Part shown: positions 23,939 to 36,163 of the stretch, piece by piece
Numbering within the stretch: position 1 is the first letter of the stretch
How the letters are laid out: every line of letters begins with the position of its first letter
Origin: Cherax quadricarinatus
Lineage: Eukaryota > Arthropoda > Malacostraca > Decapoda > Parastacidae
Length of the DNA stretch: 64,000 nt
Assembly: GCF_038502225.1 (NCBI RefSeq)
Contig: NC_091307.1
Coordinates: forward strand, 23,169,288 to 23,233,287
Direction: 5' to 3'
The notes under the pieces: generated by a model
What the model was told of the DNA's origin: nothing
What the model saw: only the letters and a program-made list of their open reading frames with translations
Databases searched by the model: none
Made by a program: the position numbers and the translations under genes

Positions 23939-23990
23939 ACGAAGTGCTAACCAGTAAGGGTCGTAAGGACCTTAGTCCCGTTGAGGATTA
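23866..23990 (-). repeat. (TAA)n-tailed retroposon fragment
   Basis: The ATT tract at about 23873-23937 is followed by aacgaagtgctaaccagtaa, a diverged minus-strand version of the GCGCTT-type end. Confidence 0.45.
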
Positions 23991-24685
23991 ACTATTGAGA
24001 GAAATGCGAAACTGACTCGTAAAACCTCTTAGCTGTCTTTGAGTAATTTCTGTCATATATGAAGTATGTTAGGAAGCCTTGAACCCCGTATGTTAAGTTA
24101 AGTGAGTTGTTCCAGTGTGTGCTAGTTGTACCCAAGCTTTGTACTGACGTTCGTCTAAGACCCTCGCTTGTGTAAGGAGTCCTCGTAGGCATAAATTGTT
24201 ATGTACTTTTCTCTCCCTCTCTCCAGAAAGATTTTGAAAGATTTGGGGCGTTTCCAGTATATTTTTTTTTTTACTGAACAGGTGCAGTCAGTGAAAACTG
24301 TCTGAGCTATTTAGAGAATTGTTGTTTCGTCAGGTTTAAACTGAGTTCTTCATATAAGGTAACATTCCAGTAGACAGATTAGACAAAATATACATTGAAG
24401 ATGATATTAAGACACCGTCACAATTTTTTAATAACTTCTGCTCAAAATTTAAAAGGGATGATATGATTTATACACAACAGCCTGGCTGGTCAAAGACTCA
24501 GCAGTAACTAGTGACCGAAGGATCGAGCCTCCTCCACCACCCTCACTCCTCGCCATGAATAACTCACACGGGTTTAGCGTTTCGTGAGATACAATACAAT
24601 GAAATTCTGGTTATTTGACCTAGCCTCCTTGCACAATTGTACAAATTTTTTTATTTTATTTATATTTGTAAATTAGTTGTCTTTC

Positions 24686-24689
<4 letters not shown>
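23991..24689. other. No gene recognised
   Basis: Unique-looking. At 24480-24600, cctggctggtcaaagactc and gatcgagcctcctccaccac match similar segments at 17050-17120, with a trace of the gggtttagcgttt end, so it is an old copy of the (TAA)-tailed family. Confidence 0.45.

Positions 24690-24750
<61 letters not shown>
24690..24750. repeat. (TA)n microsatellite
   Basis: About 60 bp of uninterrupted TA. Confidence 0.9.
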
Positions 24751-24752
<2 letters not shown>

Positions 24753-25576
24753 CAAGGGGCAGTAGGACGTATATGTACATAGAAAGCTGGTGTTGGAAGG
24801 GAAAGGGCAGTGAGAGGTATTACGTGGTGTTAGTTGCATGACCAGTGAAGGTCCAGCGTGAATTAAACAAAGAAGTGAAGGATGTTAAACTAAAGATGCC
24901 GAAAAGTCGTCTAAATAAAATATATTAATACTTGGAATCGATCTTCAGATGAATGTTTACCGAAGATTCAGACGAATCAGAAATATATATAGTACCGAAG
25001 TAGACAGAAGATTTTGAAAAAAAAAATAGTAAATGAAAGATAGGTTGCAGAAGAGGCTTTTATTGTGCCAATGTTTCGCTCCGTAGAACTTTATGATGTC
25101 AAGCATTATTGAGCAGTCAAGTTCTGTAGAATTGAGGTGTTTGCAGCAGCAATAATAACAACAACAACAACAATAACAAGCAACAACAACCAGCCACACG
25201 AGATAATAAAACTATGATAAACACTTACAAACTCTACCTAAGATATTTTTACTCTAAGTTTTCCCTTCTGCCTCCTCTTCCTCCTTTCACCCTCTCTTCT
25301 ACCATCACAAACCCTTCCCCATTCCTCTTTCTCCTCTTTTCCTTCAACTAATCCGTCCCTTCTCTCCCACCACACGCATTTCCACACACAAGCAACAAAC
25401 AGACTTAAGACAAAACAGGTTGGGGGAACTCCCACAAGGTATTTCCATGCAAAAAGCTCTCCTGGCTTGCCTCAGGTAACGGGAAACCCAGTGATAAGTC
25501 AGCCTAGTGGTCCCTCACTGCTTCACACGACTAATGCTTTAACAAATTTACCGATTGCGGTTGCAAGAAAACGTTG
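24751..25576. other. No gene; hammerhead-like module at 25058-25100
   Basis: Mostly unique-looking, with a CAA/TAA-rich stretch near 25150 and a pyrimidine-rich stretch at 25260-25370. At 25058-25100 the minus strand reads atcataaagttctacggagc then gaaacattggcacaataaaa. The stem GTTC/GAGC includes one G-U pair and is followed by GAAA. Confidence 0.4.
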
Positions 25577-25611
25577 TTACTAAGGTATACCCTCCAGGTA
25601 TACCTTAGTAA
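25577..25611. repeat. Perfect 15-bp inverted repeat hairpin
   Basis: The arms ttactaaggtatacc (25577-25591) and ggtataccttagtaa (25597-25611) are exact reverse complements with the spacer ctcca. No T-run follows, so it is not an obvious terminator. Function unknown. Confidence 0.75.
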
Positions 25612-26456
25612 TCTCGGAGGGGTAACAATCCAAGACAACCCAAGAAACCCAAGCAGTATGGCTAAATTTCCATTTGCGTTCTTTCTAACTTAACTTGACC
25701 TAACGTAGACTAATATATGTGTATGATGCTTAGATCATTTAAAAACTGATGTACCCAAACACGTTAGAAAACCAATAATGCATTACTAAACAACAAAAAG
25801 GCACAATACAATGACTGGAACAATACTTAAATAACCCGCACACGGGAGAGAGAAGCTTACCACGACGTTTAGGTCCGACTTAAACCGAAAAGTCATAAGA
25901 ATCAGAGGTAATAAATTACCAACGCTGCTCCAAGACATATTCTCTAAGGGAATGCTGTTAACTTTTCTGTCTGCCTGGGTACTAGCAGTACCATGCTGTT
26001 ACTGTATTGGTCTCGCATGATACCTCCAGATACCAAAGTGGTCTCTTAATACAGGTCTACTGGTCTTATTGCTTGGCTGTGACTATCTGGAGATTCAATT
26101 AATATTTCCCCTTCATTCGATCTTGTTGTGGTTTGCCTATTGTACCTCCGCAAGCCATCTACAATTTCCCTCTCACTCTCTCTCACCTCAGATTTCACTT
26201 GTGACTCACGTCTCTCACTTGACCTCTTACTCATGATTCACCATTTCACCTATGCATTATTTATACTCATCCTCTAAGTCACAGTTCCTCAAAACTTTTA
26301 CTTTAAGTCATCTTTAAGATAGCAACAGTGTAATAAAACCTGTCGTGATGATTGAGGAATTAGATACATGCAAGACCTCGCCTGGGTATCTTTACTGGAA
26401 GACGTATCACCAGCCACACTCTTATCTACCTTCTTATGCTTCAGATGCGTCAGCAC
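25612..26456. other. No gene recognised
   Basis: Unique-looking sequence. A minus-strand open frame at 26046-26234 is Arg/Glu/Ser-rich but has no start context, motif or splice support. Confidence 0.45.
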
Positions 26457-26556
26457 TAAGGTATCGATTCACGAAATCGTAATGACACGATTGCAAACAA
26501 ACCATACCACTGATCGCGGGTTCTATTCCCGCCCGTGGTATGGTTTTTTCACTAAG
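26457..26556. repeat. tRNA-derived SINE fragment folded as a hairpin
   Basis: ttcacgaaatcgtaatgaca, cgattgcaaacaaaccatac then gggttctattcccgc: a tRNA-like B box lies between the arms aaaccataccac (26499-26510) and gtggtatggttt (26535-26546). The inner GCGGG/CCCGC pairs resemble a tRNA T-arm. It belongs to the same family as 4436-4540 and 48007-48175. Confidence 0.55.
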
Positions 26557-26682
26557 GTATTGAACACCAGCCTCCAGGCTGAAATGGATTGTCTCGTCTT
26601 TCACTGTCTTCTGTGTATAGTTCAGCAGTACCAAGAGACTGATTGCCTCATCTACTCTCTTTGTGCATCATCCCTCTACTGA

Positions 26683-26724
26683 ACTGATCAAGACATTAGC
26701 TTGCGAAGCGTCTTTAAATAAAGA
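26683..26724 (+). other. Hammerhead-like module
   Basis: ctgatcaagacattagcttg then cgaagcgtctttaaataaag. The stem CAAG/CTTG is followed by CGAAG (GAAG where other copies have GAAA) and an AATAAAG end. This copy keeps CTGAT of the hammerhead core. Confidence 0.35.
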
Positions 26725-26974
26725 TGCCCGGGGGTTGCATAAACATGTAATACCTAAGTTTATCGGTATTCTGTACCAAGTGGCATGTCGAATGCCACTT
26801 GAAAGTGTAATTAAGAGTACTGTTGTCACCTGAATGAACAATATGGCACAGGGAGAGGAACATTGGAGCACTGACTACCACATAAACATTAGTCCTCCAT
26901 ACTTGTTTACCCGCACTTTATGTGTAAACTTACCACACTTTATCGAAGTTATCCTGCGACCTTTATTATATACC

Positions 26975-29900
26975 TCGTACCCGTCCTGTAAACGGTAGCT
27001 GCTTTATACCCATGCTGAGGACGGTAGCTGCTTCATACCCATATTGTGGATGGTAGCTCCTTCATACCCATACTGTGAACGGTAGCTGCTTCATACCCAT
27101 ATTGTGGATGGTAGCTCCTTCATACCCATACTGTGGACGGTAGCTGCTTCATACCCATGCTGAGGATGGTAGCTGCTTCATACCCATGCTGAGGATGGTA
27201 GCTGCTTCATACCCATGCTGAGGACGGTAGCTACTTCATACCCATGCTGAGGATGGTAGCTGCTTCATACCCATACTGTGGACGGTAGCTACTTCATACC
27301 CATGCTGAGGATGGTAGCTACTTCATACCCATGCTGAGGATGGTAGCTACTTCATACCCATGCTTAGGATGGTAGCTGCTTCATACCCATGCTGAGGATG
27401 GTAGCTGCTTCATACCCATGCTGAGGATGGTAGCTGCTTCATACCCATGCTGAGGATGGCAGCTACTTCATACCTATGCTGAGGACGGTAGCTGCTTCAT
27501 ACCCATGCTGAGGATGGTAGCTGCTTCATACCCATGCTGAGGATGGTAGCTGCTTCATACCCATGCTGAGGATGGTAGCTGCTTCATACCCATGCTGTGG
27601 GTGGTAGCTGCTTCATACCCATGCTGAGGACGGTAGCTGCTTCATACCCATGCTGAGGATGGTAGCTACTTCATACCCATGCTGAGGATGGTAGCTGCTT
27701 CATACCCATGCAGAGGATGGTAGCTGCTTCATACCCATGCTGAGGATGGTAGCTGCTTCATACCCATGCTGTGGGTGGTAGCTGCTTCATACCCATGCTG
27801 AGGACGGTAGCTGCTTCATACCCATACTGAGGATGGTAGCTGCTTCATACCCATGCTTAGGATGGCAGCTACTTCATACCCATGCTGAGGACGGTAGCTG
27901 CTTCATACCCATGCTGTGGACGGTAGCTACTTCATACCCATGCTGAGGATGGTAGCTGCTTCATACCCATGCTGAGGACGGTAGCTACTTCATACCCATG
28001 CTGAGGACGGTAGCTACTTCATACCCATGCTGTGGATGGTAGCTACTTTATACCCATGCTGAGGACGGTAGCTACTTCATACCCATGCTGTGGACGGTAG
28101 CTACTTCATACCCATGCTGAGGACGGTAGCTACTTCATACCCATGCTGAGGATGGTAGCTGCTTCATACCCATGCTTAGGATGGCAGCTACTTCATACCC
28201 ATGCTGAGGACGGTAGCTGCTTCATACCCATGCTGTGGACGGTAGCTACTTCATACCCATGCTGAGGATGGTAGCTGCTTCATACCCATGCTGAGGATGG
28301 TAGCTACTTCATACCCATGCTGAGGACGGTAGCTACTTCATACCCATGCTGTGGATGGTAGCTACTTTATACCCATGCTGAGGACGGTAGCTACTTCATA
28401 CCCATGCTGTGGACGGTAGCTACTTCATACCCATGCTGAGGACGGTAGCTACTTCATACCCATGCTGAGGATGGTAGCTACTTCATACCCATGCTGTGGA
28501 CGGTAGCTGCTTCATACCCATGCTGTGGATGGTAGCTACTTCATACCCATGCTGAGGACGGTAGCTACTTCATACCCATGCTGAGGATGGTAGCTGCTTC
28601 ATACCCATGCTGTGGATGGTAGCTACTTCATACCCATGCTGAGGACGGTAGCTACTTCATACCCATGCTGAGGACGGTAGCTACTTCATACCCATGCTGA
28701 GGACGGTAGCTACTTCATACCCATGCTGTGGATGGTAGCTGCTTCATACCCATGTTGAGGACGGTAGCTACTTCATACCCATGCTGAGGATGGTAGCTGC
28801 TTCATACCCATACTGAGGACGGTAGCTACTTCATACCCATGCTGAGGATGGTAGCTACTTCATACCCATGCTGAGGATAGTAGCTGCTTCATACCCATGC
28901 TGTGGATGGTAGCTACTTCATACCCATGCTGTGGACGGTAGCTACTTCATACCCATGCTGTGGACGGTAGCTGCTTCATACCCATGCTGAGGATGGTAGC
29001 TGCTTCATACCCATGCTGTGGATGGTAGCTACTTCATACCCATGCTGTGGACGGTAGCTACTTCATACCCATGCTGAGGACGGTAGCTGCTTCATACCCA
29101 TGCTGTGGACGGTAGCTACTTCATACCCATGCTGTGGACGGTAGCTACTTCATACCCATGCTGAGGACGGTAGCTGCTTCATACCCATGCTGAGGATGGT
29201 AGCTACTTCATACCCATGCTGAGGATGGTAGCTACTTCATACCCATGCTGAGGACGGTAGCTGCTTCATACCCATGCTGAGGATGGTAGCTACTTCATAC
29301 CCATGCTGAGGACGGTAGCTGCTTCATACCCATGCTGTGGACGGTAGCTGCTTCATACCCATGCTGAGGACGGTAGCTGCTTCATACCCATGCTGAGGAC
29401 GGTAGCTACTTCATACCCATGCTGAGGACGGTAGCTGCTTCATACCCATGCTGAGGATGGTAGCTGCTTCATACCCATGCTGTGGATGGTAGCTGCTTCA
29501 TACCCATTCTGAGGACGGTAGCTACTTCATACCCATGCTGAGGATGGTAGCTACTTCATACCCATGCTGAGGATGGTAGCTGCTTCATACCCATGCTGAG
29601 GATGGTAGCTACTTCATACCCATGCTGAGGATGGTAGCTGCTTCATACCCATTCTGAGGACGGTAGCTGCTTCATACCCATACTGTGGACGGTAGCTGCT
29701 TCATACCCATGCTGAGGATGGTAGCTACTTCATACCCATGCTGAGGATGGTAGCTACTTCATACCCATGCTGAGGATGGTAGCTCCTTCATACCCATGCT
29801 GAGGATGGTAGCTGCTTCATACCCATACTGAGGACGGTAGCTACTTCATACCCATGCTGTGGACGGTAGCTGCTTCATACCCATGCTGAGGATGGTAGCT

Positions 29901-30877
29901 CCTTCATACCCATACTGTGGACGGTATCTCCTTCATACCCATGCTGAGGATGGTAGCTCCTTCATACCCATACTGTGGACGGTAGCTCCTTCATACCCAT
30001 GCTGAGGATGGTAGCTCCTTCATACCCATGCTGAGGATGGTAGCTGCTTCATACCCATGCTGAGGACGATAGCTGCTTCATACCCATGCTGAGGATGGTA
30101 GCTCCTTCATACCCATGCTGAGGATGGTAGCTGCTTCATACCCATGCTGAGGATGGTAGCTGCTTCATACCCATGCTGAGGATGGTAGCTGCTTCATACC
30201 CATGCTGAGGATGGTAGCTGCTTCATACCCATGCTGAGGATTTTAGCTGCTTCATACCCATGCTGTGGACGGTAGCTGCTTCATACCCATGCTGTGGACG
30301 GTAGCTACTTCATACCCATGCTGAGGATGGTAGCTGCTTCATACCCATGCTGATGCTGAGGATGGTAGCTGCTTCATACCCATGCTGTGGACGGTAGCTG
30401 CTTCATACCCATGCTGAGGATGGTAGCTGCTTCATTCCCATGCTGTGGACGGTAGCTGCTTCATACCCATGCTGAGGACGGTAGCTGCTTCATACCCATA
30501 CTGTGGACGGTAGCTGCTTCATACCCATACTGTGGACGGTAGCTGCTTCATACCCATGCTGAGGATGGTAGCTGCTTCATACCCATGCTGTGGACGGTAG
30601 CTGCTTCATACCCATGCTGAGGATGGTAGCTGTTTCATACCCATGCTGAGGATGGTAGCTGCTTCATACCCATGCTGAGGACGGTAGCTGCTTCATATCC
30701 ATGCTGAGGGTGGTAGCTGCTTCATACCCATGCTGAGGATGGTAGCTGCTTCATATCCATGCTGAGGATGGTAGCTGCTTCATACCCATGCTTAGGATGG
30801 TAGCTGCTTCATACCCATGCTGAGGATGGTAGCTGCTTCATACCCATGCTGAGGATGGTAGCTGCTTCATACCCATG
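26975..30877 (+). repeat. 29-bp satellite, left block
   Basis: About 134 tandem copies of catgctgaggatggtagctg plus cttcatacc (29 bp). Frequent variants are ctgtggacgg for ctgaggatgg and gctacttc for gctgcttc. The period is not a multiple of three, so no long frame persists. The array stops within a monomer at 30877, where the Gypsy element begins, and resumes at 39959. Confidence 0.95.
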
Positions 30878-31169
30878 TCTCAGTAGTAGTACCAGTTCCT
30901 AGTAACCAGTTACAAGTAACCAGTGTACCAGTAGATGACTCACTACCAACCGTCTCTGCGTGAATCACTGAGTGTTTTCATATTGCTGCTGACCATAGCA
31001 GGATTTCAAACACCCCCTCACCCATAGTCACTCATGGGTCAGTCAGGCTAGGGAGCAAAGAGAGGCAGGACGGCTGTTGGCGCTTTCCCATACTTTCCGT
31101 TATATTATACGTACTACCAGCCTACGTGAGTATTCTTACCCTATCCACGTATCGAAAACCCACATGATA
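30878..31169 (+). repeat. Gypsy 5' LTR
   Basis: Begins tctcagtagtagtacc and ends cccacatgata. It is followed by atggtggcaccggtgtgag, where a primer-binding site (TGGTGGCACC...) would be expected. It lacks a TG start; the 3' copy is preceded by tgtcgggatgacatacatt, which may be the true LTR beginning, lost here. Confidence 0.85.
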
Positions 31170-32526
31170 AATGGTGGCACCGGTGTGAGCATGGATTTAA
31201 GGGTATTTCAGACGTTAGAAGACTGTTTGTGGGTTGCCGGCAGGTCAGAGGTGCACCGTCTCAGCCACCACCCTGTGTACTCCAGCCTGCAGGCCTGTTG
31301 CAGCCGTTTTTCAAGCTTCCTGGCTTAGTTCATGTGCTAATTGCTTCAATCTCCGAGGGGTTGACCCGGATTTTGCAATTAAGCCAACCAAGCCAGACTG
31401 TGGAAGTGAACAACAGTCAGCCTATCATCCAGCCTGTCTCTTGTCATCCACCTGCTCCTTCATGCTGTGTGCATCGTTACACGTCTTCCAGTCAGCCATT
31501 CTCTTGGGTTAAGCCAGTCAGCCAGCCCAGCTTCCTAACCCAGCTGAGAGAGAGAAGTAAGCCACGCAAGTTCCTCTGAAGTATTGTTTCATATATCGCT
31601 TGTGCTTGGACGCTGGTAAGAGTGGTCTTCATCATCCCTGTGGCATTGTGGTTTAGTTAAGCCACCTTGTGCATGGTGAGAAGTGCGTGGCAGTGAGAGC
31701 GCACAGGGCCAGCTTGTTCCGCTGCCCCCACCATCTGCCACCCACCCGCCACACACTCTTCACTCATCTACCTGTGGCTGTTTGCACCCTTGTACCGGGT
31801 CCTAATACTGTTTTGGCTCACATAATTGGTCAAGAGATTGTAGCTGAGTGCCAACGATAAAGCCAGTTATGTGAGTTCACCTAGAAAGCGCATTTCTTCC
31901 GACGACAGTGTGAGTGTAGGCGTCATCTCCTGCATAGGACAAGCTTCACCTCATCACTCGTCACCATCACTTCTACCACTACAGACTTCAGTGATAATTT
32001 TCTGTTTAGAGACATTTTCTTGCATTTAAAGACATTTGCGTGTGTGAGACATTTACAGTGAATTTCTTGTGTACTCTAAGCCTTGTGTTTTCAGTGTAGA
32101 CTCAGTGTTTCTTTGACTCATTAATTATTTTTGCAATATTTTTCAGTGTTATCGCTCATCTCATATTTTTTTATCTGTGTTTTTATGCTACTCTCTGTCT
32201 GTAGTAAGTATTATTGTGTAGTGTACCAGTCAGTCACTCCGTGTGAAGTAATTCATTTTTTTTTTATCTTGTATTCTTTCAGCATTGTATTCTCCAGTAT
32301 TTGTCATTGTAGTTCATGCAGTGATATCCACCCCAGTATACCAAATTATCCATTTATTTCTGTATACCTTTTTTTCGTATGCCAGCAGTGTCTCATTCCT
32401 CTAATTTTTTCGCAGACTTGTGTACCATTATTTTTGCCAGCAATTTTTGTCGTATCAGTCACAGCAAGATTTTGTTGTAAGAATATACTAAAAAAAAAAA
32501 AAGAAAATGAATACGTGAATATGTGT

Positions 32527-32924
32527 GTGTGCCCTGCCACTTGTAAGTGTTGTGTGCCCCGCCACTTGTAAGTGTTGTGTGCCCCACCACTTGTAAGTGT
32601 TGTGTGTCCCACCACTTGTAAGTGTTGTGTGCCCTGCCACTTGTAAGTGTTGTGTGCCCCGCCACTTGTAAGTGTTGTGTGCCCCGCCACTTGTAAGTGT
32701 TGTGTGCCCCACCACTTGTAAGTGTTGTGTGCCCCACCACTTGTAAGTGTTGTGTGTCCCACCACTTGTAAGTGTTGTGTGCCCCGCCACTTGTAAGTGT
32801 TGTGTGCCCCGCCACTTGTAAGTGTTGTGTGCCCTGCCACTTGTAAGTGTTGTGTGTCCTGCCACTTGTAAGTGTTGTGTGCCCTGCCACTTGTAAGTGT
32901 TGTGTGTCCCGCCACTTGTAAATG
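32527..32924 (+). repeat. 25-bp tandem array inside the Gypsy leader
   Basis: Sixteen copies of gccacttgtaagtgttgtgt plus gcccc. Each contains the dyad CACTT-GT-AAGTG and, in fifteen of sixteen, the hexamer GTAAGT that matches a consensus splice donor. Confidence 0.95.
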
Positions 32925-33180
32925 TTACACTTCCAGTTTTGTTTCTTGTTTTATTTTTATTCATATTTTTCATATTTCTTTGAACAAATTCACTCTTAGT
33001 GTAATTTCAATTTCTTTTTTAACGTAAAGTGTTTTCTTTACTCTGAGTAAATTGTTTTGTCTAATTTACAATTAAGAGTTAAAGTGTTCAATCAGTTTTT
33101 CTTCATATTTTTATTTTATTATTTAATCAACATTTTCCCAGTGTAACTTTTATTACTGCATTGATTATTTCTGCGTCTTA

Positions 33181-33326
33181 TTTTGTTGCACTTGTTCTGC
33201 AGTGAATTATTTTGTTGCACTTGTTCTGCAGTGAATTATTTTGTTGCACTTGTTCTGCAGTGAATTATTTTGTTGCACTTGTTCTGCAGTGAATTATTTT
33301 GTTGCACTTGTTCTGCAGTGAATTAT
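33181..33326 (+). repeat. 29-bp tandem array inside the Gypsy leader
   Basis: Five nearly perfect copies of ttttgttgcacttgttctgc plus agtgaatta. Confidence 0.95.
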
Positions 33327-33819
33327 TTTCTTTTATTGTTTTTATGCATTATTATTCTCAGTTCATTATTGTTTGAGTCTTGTTTTTCATTTTATTATTT
33401 TTCCTGTCATTGTCTTTGTATTATATTTTAATTTTGTTTATGCATTCTTAGAAAATATTTAAACTTCCCAGTTATCTCTCTTTGCATACAATTTAGTGAT
33501 TTTATTTTATACTTTTTATATTGAATTACAATTTTATTAGTTAATTCCTTTATTAGCAAGAGTACAGACAGCTCATTTTGCATTTAATTCAGTCTCCAGT
33601 AATATTTTTTTACTTGTAAATGTAAATGTAATTTTTTTATCTTGTCCAGCAGTCCTTTACATTGAGTTGTTCTTCCTCTTGCAGTGTATCTTAGACATTT
33701 TTTTTTATTACTTCTGCAGAATTAGTTGCATCTCTTTTATTTCAATTTTAACATTTTATATCATTTTTTATTGTTCATTATTTTTGCCTTATTTGTTCTT
33801 GTGCAACTTCTTTGCCATT

Positions 33820-35019
33820 ATGTCTCACATACCGTCAAGTGATACTTTAGTGAATGTCGACACTCAGACCTCTCAGGCTACTGCTGCTGTCATCATTCCT
33901 CACAGTTCCTTATCGACTGACAGACCAACCCAGACACTGAGACACTACACTTTTACTCGTGATTCCCTTGATGCGTTACCTTTATTCAATGGCCATGTAC
34001 ATAGTCTTGAAGCATGGTTTACTGTCATTCGTTCTCGTGCTAATGCTCTAGTTGAAGGTCCTCCTTCAGAGGAAAGTCTTATCAGACTTGCGAAAGAAGC
34101 TCTTCATCGATCCCCTGCTGCTGTTCACGTTGTTGATCTCCTTGATATGCGAGACTTCAGGAATCTTACTAAGTGGTCACAATATGAGGAACTGATTCGT
34201 TCTTTCCTTGTACCAGTAAAAACAGATGATCCATATGTCGTTTTTAGGGAACTAGTGAATGCTACACCCATGAATGAATCGTTGAGTGCATTTGCTGTTA
34301 GATTAGACAAACTTTTATCATCATTTATCAATGCTGTCCAGTCCTCAGCTTTTGTCCCTGACGAGGATAAACCATCCACAGCATCGTTTGCTAAAATAGC
34401 AGCTTTTGGAGCAATCAAAGAACTAATGCCGCCTGCTTACATGTGTGCTTATGAGGCTAATCCTCCAACTGTGACGATGGAACCCCTTACAGCCCTAAAT
34501 CATGTACGTTCCTTGTGCCCCCAGGGTACTTTCCCATGTATCAAAAGTAATTTCACACCTATGCCTCAGTCTGCACCACCTCTTGTTTGCGCCACAGCGA
34601 CAAATCGTGGTCGTCAACCATCTCAGCGATCACCAAGGACCAGTGTACAGAGTCATTATAAACCTCGTAGTATTCATAGTACATTCAGTAACCATAGTCA
34701 GCGGACTTGTTACAGCTGTGGTTTCCGTGGCCATATTGAAATTAATTGTCCTGATAGTCACCCTAAGAGGCGTCGTACTGATGATGAGTACCAGTCAGAT
34801 CTTCCCTACTGTACTTATCATAGAATACATGGACATGCCACATCTGAGTGCAATGCTCTTTACAACCTTCAGTACTCTAGGTCTTTCCGTGGCCGTTCCA
34901 ACCGCAGAACCCGTAGAGGAAACAGACATCGTGGTTCTCAAACCAGAACCAGGCTCATTCTTCCAATTCGGGGGAATTCGAGCGCCCCAGTCAAACCGTC
35001 CCATGGTGACAGTATGTGA
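33820..35019 (+). CDS. gag: Gypsy Gag polyprotein
   Basis: I choose the ATG at 33820 (MSHIPSSDTLVNVDTQTS). The 51 codons upstream in frame are a T-rich leader translation (Phe/Ile/Leu) and look non-coding. The 399-residue product has a helical capsid-like middle, including SLEAWFTVIRSRANALVEGP and WSQYEELIRSFLVPVKTDDP. A single CCHC zinc knuckle CYSCGFRGHIEINC follows at about residue 300, then an Arg-rich nucleic-acid-binding tail ending at TGA 35017-35019. The protein would assemble the particle and bind the element RNA. The protease frame overlaps its end in another phase, implying frameshifting or a later mutation. Confidence 0.8.
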   Translation: MSHIPSSDTLVNVDTQTSQATAAVIIPHSSLSTDRPTQTLRHYTFTRDSLDALPLFNGHVHSLEAWFTVIRSRANALVEGPPSEESLIRLAKEALHRSPAAVHVVDLLDMRDFRNLTKWSQYEELIRSFLVPVKTDDPYVVFRELVNATPMNESLSAFAVRLDKLLSSFINAVQSSAFVPDEDKPSTASFAKIAAFGAIKELMPPAYMCAYEANPPTVTMEPLTALNHVRSLCPQGTFPCIKSNFTPMPQSAPPLVCATATNRGRQPSQRSPRTSVQSHYKPRSIHSTFSNHSQRTCYSCGFRGHIEINCPDSHPKRRRTDDEYQSDLPYCTYHRIHGHATSECNALYNLQYSRSFRGRSNRRTRRGNRHRGSQTRTRLILPIRGNSSAPVKPSHGDSM

Positions 35020-36163
35020 TAATGAGTGCACCATCCCCGTTCACAATTCCTTTGAAGCCTTAAGCAGTCTCGAGAATGAGAATCCTGCTGATGATGTTGC
35101 TTCACATTTCTCTGATGTAGATGATTTTGGGGATGAAGTGGAACAAATCTTTGCTGATGACAATCCACCTTTTTGTTTGCACATAACTTCCAATGCAACC
35201 ATAGGCCCTATAGTGCAAGCATCGGTTCATAATGCGCCCATTCATTTGTTCATGGACTCTGGTGCGCAAGTCAATATTATCAGGTCTAGTTTGTTTAGGG
35301 ATAAGCAGTTACGACATGTCCTTCTCGTAGAACCGACTCATGTGTCCTCCCTTAGTGGAGTAGCTGGTTCTCACCTGCGTGTCCGCGGTCGGACTTCCCT
35401 CATTTTTTCTATCCAAGGTAGAGACTTCACTGCTTCCTTCCTTGTTGTCGACCAGATTACTTTCCCTGGTGACCTTCTGTTGGGTTTTGCTTCCATGCGA
35501 GACTTGCGCATTGTGCTCGACCCTTATCGATGGCATGCCCAAATTGATGACTTGATCGTACCATTTTGGGGTTACCAGCTTGGATCCGAGATCTGCCATA
35601 CTGCCGCAGAGTACGACATTCGAATTAAGTCCTTACAGGCCAGTGCATTTTCCAGTAGCGTACCCAAGCGGTCAGGCACTGGTGATCCTGTCACTCCTGT
35701 CTGTGTTCCTGCAACTTCAGACTTGCAAGATAGTGTCCAGTTACCTCAAGTGTCCGAGGACGCTCTGACTACCTTGAGTGCTGAGCCTATCCCTGCAATG
35801 TCTGCTAGTTCAAGTAGTAGTTTCTCCACAGGGGACGCCTTGTCGGAAAACAATTACTTGCAACTAGTAATGCCATCTCTTGTTGATGTCACATGCCGTC
35901 TGCAGAAAGACGTTTCTGTCGTAGCTAGTGCCCTTACTAGAGTGTCTGTTGTTGTTCCTAGTGTTCCAGATGGTGATAACGTCCTCGTTGACAGTGATTC
36001 CTGCAAAGTAAAAGGTCTATTTGTTGAACCATCCTTACATGTTGTAAGAGATAGTAAGATCCATTTCTTCCTAGCTAACACTTCTGGTCACAGTGTTCGT
36101 CTCAGAGCAAATACCAATCTTGTTGACCTTTCACTATCCTTACCCTGTTCAGGTAGAGGATGA
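35020..36163 (+). CDS. pro: Gypsy protease region
   Basis: This frame is offset by one from gag and is already open across the end of gag (from about 34502), so the exact start is unclear. It carries acidic linker sequence (ENPADDVASHFSDVDDFGDE) and then a retropepsin domain. The active-site motif is LFMDSGAQVNII at about 35250-35285, followed by GDLLLGFASMRDL, which resembles the flap/C-terminal ILG region. A Ser/Pro/Thr-rich stretch follows, and the frame stops at 36161-36163, where the RT frame (offset again by one) is already open. Two phase changes between gag, pro and pol in one copy are unusual; at least one may be a mutation. Confidence 0.7.

Larger units (their letters stand above)
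31170..33819 (+). other. Gypsy leader (5' untranslated region)
   Basis: 2.65 kb between the primer-site region and the gag start, unusually long for Gypsy. Open frames in it are short and overlap in several phases, with no domain. The second half is T-rich and contains two internal tandem arrays (32527-32924 and 33181-33326). Confidence 0.6.

Noticed and set aside
25238..25435. Minus-strand Arg/Glu/Lys-rich frame
   Set aside because: Produced by a pyrimidine-rich low-complexity stretch.
31229..31579. Open frames in the Gypsy leader (Cys/Pro/Ser-rich)
   Set aside because: Three overlapping phases are open over the same bases, with no start context or domain; they lie upstream of gag in untranslated sequence.
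32346..32973. Minus-strand frames repeating GHTTLTSGRAHNTYKWQ
   Set aside because: They arise from the 25-bp array in the Gypsy leader, open in all three phases, with no flanking coding sequence.
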